This document shows positions 17,842-24,841 of a stretch of DNA of 64,000 nucleotides, piece by piece. The number at the start of each line of letters is the position of its first letter. Position 1 is the first letter of the stretch. This DNA comes from Streptomyces sp. 11x1 (GTDB lineage: Bacteria; Actinomycetota; Actinomycetes; Streptomycetales; Streptomycetaceae). The stretch is taken from the NCBI RefSeq assembly GCF_032598905.1, contig NZ_CP122458.1, positions 2,480,001 to 2,544,000 of the forward strand. Direction: 5' to 3'. The translations under genes were made by a program, and so were the position numbers. The notes beneath the pieces are model-generated. The model searched no databases and was not told the origin of the DNA. It worked only from the letters and a program-made list of their open reading frames with translations.

Positions 17842-20800
17842 TCATCGTCCGATCACCGCCGGAGCGCCGCCTTCGTCCGTGCCCCACACGTCGTCGTCCT
17901 CCTCCGTCCCCCAGTTCGACCGCACGCGGTCGCCGGACTCGGTGGACCGGCCACCCTGACCGCCGTCCATCCCCATGGGGGCGTACGGGGTGGAGGCCGT
18001 GACGGGCCGTCCGCCCCTGGTGACGACCACGTCCTCCTCGTCGTCGGCCGACGCGGCCCCCCGGGACCTCCGCCGTCGGCGCAGGGCGGCGCCGTCGCCG
18101 TCGCTGAGCACCGAGCGGACGCGTTCGCCGTTCGATCCGCCGGTGCCGCCTCCGCCCGTGCCGCCCATGCCACCCATGCCGCCCATGCCACCGAACGCCA
18201 TGGGGTTCAGCGGCATGCCGCCGGTGCTCTCCTGGGCAGCCGAGGAGCTGGTGGAGTCATCGGTGGGTGCGCCCAGCGCGCCACCGGCGTACGGGATGCT
18301 GTCGTAGTCCTCGTAGGAGTCGGCGCCCCCGTCCCCGGTGGCGGCGGTTCCGCCGGCCAGTGCCGGGCTGAGCGGTGTGCTCATGGGCTGGTGGCCGTTG
18401 AGACCGGAGGTGTCGAAGTCGCGGAGGTCGAACGAACTCGGTGACGGCAGATGGTGGTTCAGCCCGGAGGTACCGCTGCCGGAGTGACCGGAGGTGCCGG
18501 AGTGGCCGCCGCTGCCCGGGGTGTTCTTGCCGGTGGACGAGCCGTTCAGGTCGGTGGTGGTGGTGACACTCCCGTCGGGGTTGATGGTCTGGACCGACCC
18601 GTCCCGGTATTTGGTGGTCAGCGAGCCGTCGGGGTTGAGGGCGGTGGTGCTGCCGTCGGGGTTGGTGAACTGATGGCCGGGGCGCAGGGAGTCGGTGTGT
18701 GTCTTGCCGTCGGGTGTGGTGGTGGAGACCGTGTTCTTGGACGGATCGACGGTCTCCTTCGTGCCGTCCGGGTAGGTCGTCGTCAGTGTGCCGTCCGCGT
18801 TCAGCTTCGTGGTGGAACCGCTGGGCGTGGTGACCGTGCCCGATGACGGATGCGGCTGCGAGGTGGTGACGCTCCCGTCGGGGTTGATGGTCTGGACCGA
18901 CCCGTCCGGGTATTTGGTGGTCAGCGAGCCGTTGGGGTTGAGGGCGGTGGTGCTGCCGTCGGGGTTGGTGAACTGATGGCCGGGGCGCAGGGAGTCGGTG
19001 TGTGTCTTGCCGTCGGGTGTGGTGGTGGAGACCGTGTGTTTGGACGGATCGACGGTCTCCTTCGTGCCGTCCGGGTATGTCGTCGTCAGTGTGCCGTCCG
19101 CGTTCAGCTTCGTGGTGGAGCCGCTGGGCGTGGTGACCGTGCCCGGTGACGGAAATGGCTGCGGAAAGGGGGTGGTCCCGGGGGGGTTGACGGTCTGGAC
19201 TGATCCGTCCGGGTACTTGGCGGTCAGCGAGCCGTCCGGGTTCAGCACGGTGGTGCTGCCGTCGGGATTCCTGATGCCGCCGGCGGTGTTCTTGGCCGAC
19301 GGATCGGAGCTGTGCGTGGGGTTCCCGTTGCCGCCGAGGATTCCGCCCAGGTAGCCGCCGATACCCCCCTGGTTCAGGCTGCTGACGGTGTCGCCGATGC
19401 CCTTGGTGGCCCCGTTCAGGCCCTTGTTCAGGCCCTGGCCGAAGTCGTTCAGACCCTTGTTCAGGCTGCTGACGTTGTCACCGATGCCCTTGGTGGCCCC
19501 GTTCAGGCCCTTGCTCATGCCTTCGCCGAAGTCGTTCAGGTTCTTGTTCATGCCCTGGCCGAAGTCGTTCAGGCCCTTGTTCAGCTGGTTACCGAAGCCC
19601 CCCAGCCCCTTGCCCATGTTGTTGCCGAAGTCCTCCATGGCCTTGTTCATCTGTTTGCCGAAGCCGCCAAGGCTGTTGAGGGTCTTGCTGAGGGAGTCGC
19701 CGTCCTTCTCGGCCTTCTCCTTCGCGAGCCGAGCCTCCTCCTTCCTGTATGCCTCGGTCAGAGGGGTGGTGTCCCTGGTCCGCAGCGCGACGACGACGTC
19801 CTTCGAGGTCTGCAGCCACCCATTGCCGAGACGCGACAGGGCGTTGCGGGCCGGCGTCTCGACGTAGGCATCCTGAGTCTCCCGCCATATCCTGACGGCC
19901 CTCTCGCCCAGTGTCTTCCATGCCTGGTCGTTCCTGAGGTCCCCGTAGACGGGATGGACCTGGCGGAAGGCGGCACTGGTGGAATAGGTCGGGGGTAGCT
20001 CCGAGCCATCTGGGTCGCTCCCGCGGTCGTGGCTCAGCACATGGGGGTGGTTGTTGGCGATCAGCCACTTGACCAGGTCGGCCAGCAGGTCGTTGACCAC
20101 GCGGTGCGGGTCATGCCGACCGGAGTCGGCCCAGTCCTGCCACGCGTACGCCAACTCCTTCGCCTGGGCGAGCAGATTGCGCTGCGCGACCGTGACCGCG
20201 TGACCAGGTTTGGACGTGGGCAGGTAGCCGTCGACCGTGAGGTGTGTGCCCTGGTAGCCCTTGCCCCCGAGCTGGTCGGCGTAACCGGCGTAGTTCTTGT
20301 GCAGCTGTTTGACCAGCCCGCGGAAGACCCCGGCGGCCTTTCCGCGCCAGGCGGACCGCTCCGAGCCCAGGGCCCTCTCCCACTGCCCCAGCGTCTCCGC
20401 CTGTTGTACGAGGAATCCTTTCGCCCTGTCGAACGACTGCGCCGTACGGGTGAACGACAGCAGATCGACGGCGCTGCTGTCCAGCACGGACTGTCCGGCG
20501 TAGCTGAAGTCCTTGGTGCTGTACGAATCGGTGAGCGCCCCCAGCGCTCGCCTGCCTCCGAAGATGTAACGGGCCATGTCGGACGCGTCCCACTGGATTT
20601 TCCCGATGCCGGTGAAGGTGTTGTTGTCACCCCACCCCTCGCCCAGGGGGTCGTCTCTCTCGGAGAAGAACGTGGCCCGGCCATTCGCGTCGGGGATGAC
20701 GCCGATCATCACGATCCGGACGCGATGCATCTTCACGCCGTCGTGACGGCCGTCACCGCCCGAGGAGGAGTAGAAGACTATGTCGTAGTCCTCGCCCTGG

Positions 20801-20991
20801 CGCACGTTTCGGCCGATGTCGCTCGGCTGCACGGCCCTCACACCAAGGGACTCGACTTCGTGCCGGAAGAGGGGGACACCCTTGTCGCTCTTGAGCTTCT
20901 CGAACAGCTTGCCCCGTTCGGGCATTTTGTACCCGGTGAAGCTGGAGACGGCCGTGGACCAGTAGTCGTCTTCGGGGGTGTTGTCAGCCAC
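17842..20991 (-). CDS. WXG-like (AAWKG-type) T7SS-associated protein with repeat tail, 1049 aa
   Basis: GTG start at 20991. The N-terminal ~450 residues are globular/helical and include Ser-Ala-Trp-Arg-Gly-Lys-Ala-Ala-Gly-Val-Phe, which resembles the Streptomyces AAWKG proteins of type VII loci. An amphipathic 11-residue-like segment with Leu-Asn-Lys-Gly-Leu-Asn-Asp-Phe-Gly follows (about 19385-19690), then Asn-Pro-Asp-Gly-Ser-Thr-Thr / Tyr-Pro-Asp-Gly repeats with two 100-residue copies (18565-19150), and a Gly/Met/Ser-rich C-terminus with runs of Gly-Met-Gly-Gly. No signal peptide is visible. The repeats suggest an extended surface or wall-spanning protein. Placed third from the end of the operon; exact function unknown. 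Confidence 0.75.
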   Translation of the reverse strand: MADNTPEDDYWSTAVSSFTGYKMPERGKLFEKLKSDKGVPLFRHEVESLGVRAVQPSDIGRNVRQGEDYDIVFYSSSGGDGRHDGVKMHRVRIVMIGVIPDANGRATFFSERDDPLGEGWGDNNTFTGIGKIQWDASDMARYIFGGRRALGALTDSYSTKDFSYAGQSVLDSSAVDLLSFTRTAQSFDRAKGFLVQQAETLGQWERALGSERSAWRGKAAGVFRGLVKQLHKNYAGYADQLGGKGYQGTHLTVDGYLPTSKPGHAVTVAQRNLLAQAKELAYAWQDWADSGRHDPHRVVNDLLADLVKWLIANNHPHVLSHDRGSDPDGSELPPTYSTSAAFRQVHPVYGDLRNDQAWKTLGERAVRIWRETQDAYVETPARNALSRLGNGWLQTSKDVVVALRTRDTTPLTEAYRKEEARLAKEKAEKDGDSLSKTLNSLGGFGKQMNKAMEDFGNNMGKGLGGFGNQLNKGLNDFGQGMNKNLNDFGEGMSKGLNGATKGIGDNVSSLNKGLNDFGQGLNKGLNGATKGIGDTVSSLNQGGIGGYLGGILGGNGNPTHSSDPSAKNTAGGIRNPDGSTTVLNPDGSLTAKYPDGSVQTVNPPGTTPFPQPFPSPGTVTTPSGSTTKLNADGTLTTTYPDGTKETVDPSKHTVSTTTPDGKTHTDSLRPGHQFTNPDGSTTALNPNGSLTTKYPDGSVQTINPDGSVTTSQPHPSSGTVTTPSGSTTKLNADGTLTTTYPDGTKETVDPSKNTVSTTTPDGKTHTDSLRPGHQFTNPDGSTTALNPDGSLTTKYRDGSVQTINPDGSVTTTTDLNGSSTGKNTPGSGGHSGTSGHSGSGTSGLNHHLPSPSSFDLRDFDTSGLNGHQPMSTPLSPALAGGTAATGDGGADSYEDYDSIPYAGGALGAPTDDSTSSSAAQESTGGMPLNPMAFGGMGGMGGMGGTGGGGTGGSNGERVRSVLSDGDGAALRRRRRSRGAASADDEEDVVVTRGGRPVTASTPYAPMGMDGGQGGRSTESGDRVRSNWGTEEDDDVWGTDEGGAPAVIGR
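18541..19150 (-). repeat. Two near-identical 300-bp tandem repeats
   Basis: Positions 18565-18848 and 18865-19148 match almost base for base with a period of 300 bp (100 codons). Each encodes Thr-Pro-Ser-Gly-Ser-Thr-Thr-Lys-Leu-Asn, Tyr-Pro-Asp-Gly-Thr-Lys-Glu and Asn-Pro-Asp-Gly-Ser units, similar in flavour to the wall-exposed beta-repeats of other secreted proteins. Partial third copy at 19150-19260. Confidence 0.9.
19385..19690 (-). repeat. Amphipathic Leu-Asn-Lys-Gly-Leu-Asn-Asp-Phe-Gly repeats
   Basis: About ten imperfect 11-residue units (Asn-Lys-Gly-Leu-Asn-Asp-Phe-Gly-Gln-Gly and Asn-Gly-Ala-Thr-Lys-Gly-Ile-Gly-Asp) form a long amphipathic helical stretch of the 1049-aa protein. Such hendecad patterns can bind lipid surfaces or form coiled coils. 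Confidence 0.8.
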
Positions 20992-21027
20992 AGCGGGGAA
21001 CTCCCGGGAGGAGGAGGGGGGGACGGC

Positions 21028-21471
21028 TCAGGATCGGGAGGTCGGACGGTCGGCCAGGTCGTTGTCGATGTTCGAGAAGGCGTCGAGCAGTTTCTCGCCC
21101 TCGATGGCGGTCAGACTGTCGCTCTGGTTCCTCAGCAGCGTGTCGATGGTCGTCTGCAGGTCGCGCTCGATGTCCTTGAACAGGGTCTGCTGTGCCGCGA
21201 AGACGTCGTCGACGGACTTGGCGGCCTTGGTCAGTACCTCGACCAGGGTCTTGCCGTGCGTCAGCTCGTCGCCGACCATGGTGCCGATGGCGAGGACCCT
21301 GTTCTGGTTCAGCGTGTCGCCGGTGGAGCGTCCCTCCACCAGACTCCTGAGCGCGAGCACGGGGGGCTTGTCCTCGCGGATCGCCTTCAGTGCATTGCTG
21401 AACTCGGCCACCTCTTCGATGAACCTGTTCAGTTCCTTGGCGTTGAGGTGCGTCAGATCGAGATCGGTCAC
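21028..21471 (-). CDS. Helical T7SS-operon protein, 147 aa
   Basis: GTG start at 21471, preceded by AGGAG seven bases upstream. All-helical, acidic, with Glu-Leu-Asn-Arg-Phe-Ile-Glu-Glu-Val-Ala-Glu-Phe near the N-terminus and Asp-Ile-Glu-Arg-Asp-Leu-Gln-Thr-Thr-Ile-Asp-Thr-Leu in the second half. There is no clear W-x-G motif. The size, fold and position between a WXG100 gene and the 1049-aa gene suggest a partner subunit of the export complex or substrate. I do not recognise a named family. Confidence 0.7.
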   Translation of the reverse strand: MTDLDLTHLNAKELNRFIEEVAEFSNALKAIREDKPPVLALRSLVEGRSTGDTLNQNRVLAIGTMVGDELTHGKTLVEVLTKAAKSVDDVFAAQQTLFKDIERDLQTTIDTLLRNQSDSLTAIEGEKLLDAFSNIDNDLADRPTSRS

Positions 21472-21568
21472 TGTCAGTCTCCTGAGTACTCGCCCGCCGC
21501 CCGGAACGGGGGCCGGGCGGCGGGCGGTGGCGCGAGCGAGGGGGGTGCCCGCGCCGGCTGTGGTCGGC

Positions 21569-21892
21569 TCAGCGGCCGATGGTGACCTCGGACCACATCT
21601 GGGAGAGGGAGTTCTCGCTGTACTTGTAGTTGGCGGAGATGTCCGTCAGCAGGCCGGCGTGCGAGGTGAGCAGCTGCTCCATGTTCCGCAGGGCCTGGTC
21701 CCACGCGGCCTGCTTCTGCCGGTAGACGTCGGCGTCGGCGCCGTACCAGGTGTTCTTCAGCTCGTTGAGTTCCGCTTCCAGGTTGGCCAGGGTGGTGGCG
21801 ATCGCCCTGGTCTGGCTGACCATGTCGTCCGCCGCGTTCAGCACGTGGGAGTAGGCGACGTAGATGTGTCCGTCGGTGAGGTTGTCGCTCAT
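21569..21892 (-). CDS. WXG100-like protein B, 107 aa
   Basis: Two-helix protein with Asn-Thr-Trp-Tyr-Gly-Ala-Asp-Ala-Asp-Val-Tyr at the turn, the W-x-G hairpin of ESAT-6-like substrates, and a C-terminal helix with Trp-Asp-Gln-Ala-Leu. ATG at 21892 gives the usual ~100-residue length; ATG at 21913 would add seven residues and neither has a strong ribosome binding site. Together with the next gene upstream it forms the typical tandem pair expected to heterodimerise and be exported by a type VII system not present in this window. Confidence 0.8.
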   Translation of the reverse strand: MSDNLTDGHIYVAYSHVLNAADDMVSQTRAIATTLANLEAELNELKNTWYGADADVYRQKQAAWDQALRNMEQLLTSHAGLLTDISANYKYSENSLSQMWSEVTIGR

Positions 21893-21939
21893 CAGTGGTC
21901 TCGTCTCGGTCATCGGTGCGGGGAGGGGCGGCGGGCGGA

Positions 21940-22284
21940 TCAGGAGGGGTTGAGCTGCTGGAAGGCCGCGTTCTCCGAGGCGCTGGCGGCCCGGCTGATG
22001 GCCTCCCCCGCGGAGGTCTGGGTCTGCTGATGCTGCTTCATACTCAGATTGAGCGCCTCGACCATGCCCTGGAGGTTCTTCTGGATCACGGCGCACTGGT
22101 CGTCCCACTTCCGCAGCAGCGCACCGTACTGCCCTCCGTCACCGCCCCGGTACGCCGCGGAGAGGTTGTTACGTGTGGCGTCCACGTCCTGACGGCACCG
22201 CGCGACGCCGTCGTGAGCGGATTCCAGAGCATGGATGCCGTTCCGGGTCGACTGTGCACTCGACTGCTGTACGCCGCCTGCCAT
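21940..22284 (-). CDS. WXG100-like protein A, 114 aa (first gene of operon)
   Basis: Start ATG 22284 is preceded by AGGAG seven bases upstream. The protein is helical with a central Ala-Ala-Tyr-Arg-Gly-Gly-Asp-Gly-Gly-Gln-Tyr turn, a Y-x-G variant of the WXG hairpin, followed by Trp-Asp-Asp-Gln-Cys and a C-terminal Gln/Ser/Ala-rich tail. It opens the minus-strand operon ending in the giant gene; about 555 bp of gene-free DNA upstream should contain the promoter. Confidence 0.78.
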   Translation of the reverse strand: MAGGVQQSSAQSTRNGIHALESAHDGVARCRQDVDATRNNLSAAYRGGDGGQYGALLRKWDDQCAVIQKNLQGMVEALNLSMKQHQQTQTSAGEAISRAASASENAAFQQLNPS

Positions 22285-22839
22285 AGGACTGCTCCTGGGT
22301 GTGATGAGTCGCTGCGAGATTGGCATGAGGTTAGAGCTCAACTCGCCTGAGAGCAGTTCCAGTTGAGGAAGTTCTGAGCCATCGGTCCCTGTGAAGTTGC
22401 CCTTTCGCGCATCCGCCCGGTATCGCAAGCCCGCGCCTGACCCAGTGGCCCAGCGGGAATGGCGATCCTGGACCCCAGGGTTCAGCTCCCGGTCCAGCAG
22501 CAGGCCCCGGACGGAGTCGGGCGCTTCACGTTTCAGGCCATGACGCCAAGCGCGAGATCGGTCCGTGGACTCGGAGACCGGATGGCTGACGGCATGCCCG
22601 AACGGGACGATCACCTTCCCGTCCCGCCCTTTTCCGCTGCCGAGTGCTCAGAGGGGCCTCGGGGGTGCCTTAGCTTCACCGGTACTGAGGCTGGTGGAGC
22701 TCGCTGGTGAGCAGTTGTGCCGCTCGGGCGCATCCTTCCCGTGTCGGTGGCGGCCGACGGCACCCCACCGAGGCACCTGCCCGCCCGGTGTCAGGAGTCA
22801 GCATGAGCTCGCTGCACGAGAGAGCTGAGGAATCCGGCT
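22285..22839. promoter_or_regulatory. Gene-free divergent region upstream of the WXG operon and the class V aminotransferase
   Basis: No ORF here has convincing coding character or homology. It must carry the promoter of the minus-strand WXG100 operon and probably that of the plus-strand aminotransferase. I see no confident -10/-35 pair; a short TTCC-N6-GGAA inverted repeat occurs near 22357-22371. Confidence 0.4.
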
Positions 22840-24594
22840 ATGCGTACACTGTCGCTCAAATTCAGAGACGTCCCGGGTGGTCACTGTCCCGGGCTGGTGC
22901 CGATCCCCCCGCCGGCTCCCGAGGCCGCCGAATCCGAGCTGATACGGCGCATGCGCGCGGCGATGGTGGGAAGGACGACGGAGGTGGCGGGGCCGTACGG
23001 GCCCTGTCCTCTGGTCTATGCCGACTGGACCGCGAGCGGGCGAGCGCTCACGTTCGTCGAGGACGCCATCCGCGACGAGGTGGTTCCGTTCTACGCCAAT
23101 ACACACACGGAGGCGACGCTGACCGGCCGGGTCACCACGGCTCGGCGCGAGGAGGCCAGACGCCTGGTCGCACAGGCGATCGGCGCCGATGACAGTGTCT
23201 GCATCCTGTTCTGCGGCTCGGGGGCCACCTCGGCGGTGGACCGGCTGATTACCCTGCTCGGCCTGCGATTGCCCGATTCCCTCGATCGGTCCTACCGCCT
23301 CGCCCGCCACATCCGCTGCGACCAGCGCCCCGTGATATTCGTCGGCCCGTACGAGCACCACTCGAACGAGTTGCCGTGGCGCGAGACCATCGCCGAAGTG
23401 GTCGCCGTGCCGGAGGACGAGGACGGGCACATCGACCTCGCCTGTCTGGAGCGCCGCCTGAAGGCGTACGCTGACCGCCCGCTGCGCATCGGGGCGTTCT
23501 CGGCGGCGAGCAACGTCACCGGGATCCTCACCGACACCGACGCCGTGTCGCGGCTGCTGCACCAATACGGCGCTCTGGCGTTCTTCGACTTCGCGGCCGC
23601 GGCTCCCTACACGGACATCCGTATGTCAGTGCCGGGAGACCCTCAGGCCGCCAAGGACGCGGTCTACTTCTCCCCCCACAAGTTCGTCGGAGGACCGGGC
23701 AGCCCCGGTGTCCTGGCCGTACGCCGCGACCTGTGCACCACCCGCATACCGGCGCTGCCGGGTGGCGGTACGGTCTGCTACGCCAGCCCGCGGGACCACC
23801 GGTACCTCACCGATCCGGTGCATCGCAACGAGGGCGGTACCCCTGCCATCGTCGAGTCGATCCGGGCCGGCCTGGCTGTGCACCTCAAGACCCTGGTCGG
23901 AACGGGGACGATACACCGCCGCGAGCAGGACTTCCTGCGCCGCGCGCTGTCCGCATGGGCCGCCGTCCCCGCACTCGAGGTCCTAGGCAGCCCGACAGCC
24001 GAGCGCTTGCCCATCGTCTCCTTTACGGTGAAAGCCCCTTGTGGCCACCACCTCCACCACAACTTCGTCGTGGCGCTCCTCAATGACCTGTTCGGCATCC
24101 AGGCCCGCGGCGGCTGCTCCTGCGCCGGACCGTATGGCCACCGGCTTCTGGGCATTGGCATGGACCGTTCCCAGCAGTTCGAGAAGGCGATCCTCGCAGG
24201 AGAAGAGGGCCTCAAGCCTGGGTGGGCACGCCTGAGCTTCCACTACGCCATCTCGGAGGCCGAGTTCGGCTACCTCGTGCAGGCCGTCCAGCTTGTGGCC
24301 GCCTTCGGGTGGACCCTGCTGCCGGACTACGCCTTCGACCTCACCACCGGACTGTGGCGACACCGGAATCAGCCGAAGGACGAGGCCCCCACGCTGCACG
24401 CCCTGATCGAGCGCGCGCAGCCGCCTGCCCGATCCCGTATCAGCGGCGGAGAGCGAGCTCTTGCCGCCCGCCTCAACACGGTCAGCCGACTGCTGAACGA
24501 ACACGGGGCGGCTCGATCGCACACGTGCTCCGCTCACCTGCCGGGCAGTGCGTTCAATGCCTTGCAGTGGTTCGAGACACCCTCGTATGTCTGA
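22840..24594 (+). CDS. Class V aminotransferase / cysteine desulfurase-like PLP enzyme, 584 aa
   Basis: Fold-type I PLP enzyme. Asp-Trp-Thr-Ala-Ser near residue 63 and Cys-Gly-Ser-Gly-Ala-Thr-Ser form the cofactor-phosphate region; Tyr-Glu-His-His-Ser-Asn is the typical desulfurase His motif; Phe-Asp-Phe-Ala-Ala-Ala-Ala-Pro-Tyr holds the pyridine-binding Asp; Ser-Pro-His-Lys-Phe-Val-Gly-Gly-Pro gives the Schiff-base Lys281. A Gly-Gly-Cys-Ser-Cys-Ala-Gly-Pro-Tyr loop (Cys426, Cys428) sits where SufS/CsdA enzymes carry the catalytic Cys. At 584 residues it is ~170 longer than SufS, with an extra C-terminal domain. No Fe-S assembly or natural-product genes surround it, so the substrate is unknown; cysteine or selenocysteine lyase activity is plausible. 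Confidence 0.75.
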   Translation: MRTLSLKFRDVPGGHCPGLVPIPPPAPEAAESELIRRMRAAMVGRTTEVAGPYGPCPLVYADWTASGRALTFVEDAIRDEVVPFYANTHTEATLTGRVTTARREEARRLVAQAIGADDSVCILFCGSGATSAVDRLITLLGLRLPDSLDRSYRLARHIRCDQRPVIFVGPYEHHSNELPWRETIAEVVAVPEDEDGHIDLACLERRLKAYADRPLRIGAFSAASNVTGILTDTDAVSRLLHQYGALAFFDFAAAAPYTDIRMSVPGDPQAAKDAVYFSPHKFVGGPGSPGVLAVRRDLCTTRIPALPGGGTVCYASPRDHRYLTDPVHRNEGGTPAIVESIRAGLAVHLKTLVGTGTIHRREQDFLRRALSAWAAVPALEVLGSPTAERLPIVSFTVKAPCGHHLHHNFVVALLNDLFGIQARGGCSCAGPYGHRLLGIGMDRSQQFEKAILAGEEGLKPGWARLSFHYAISEAEFGYLVQAVQLVAAFGWTLLPDYAFDLTTGLWRHRNQPKDEAPTLHALIERAQPPARSRISGGERALAARLNTVSRLLNEHGAARSHTCSAHLPGSAFNALQWFETPSYV

Positions 24595-24731
24595 GAACCC
24601 GTCCCTCCACCTCTGGTGATCTCGTACACGAGCCACGATGGAAGGTTCGGACAGGCACGGATCCCTCTGCTCGGCCCTGAAGTCCCGGTCAGCGAGCTGT
24701 TCGTTCGGCCGCCCGGGTCCCCTAGCTCCGG

Positions 24732-24756
24732 GGCGGCCGTTGCGCGGTCGGCCGCC
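24732..24756. terminator. Hairpin between convergent genes
   Basis: GGCGGCCG (24732-24739) and CGGCCGCC (24749-24756) form a perfect 8-bp GC stem with a 9-nt loop between the convergent aminotransferase and STAND genes. No T-tract is present, as is common for streptomycete terminators. Confidence 0.5.
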
Positions 24757-24841
24757 TCGGCGATCCACTCCCCGTCCCGGGGAGGGCGACCTCGCCTAGG
24801 GCTGGCGGGCCGCCGGGCCGGCGGATCTCGGCCGACCCCGG

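Noticed and set aside
21569..22108. Extended 179-codon start for WXG100 protein B
   Set aside because: The extra N-terminal residues overlap the upstream WXG100 gene in another frame and are Arg/Gly-rich shadow sequence; the internal ATG gives the family length.
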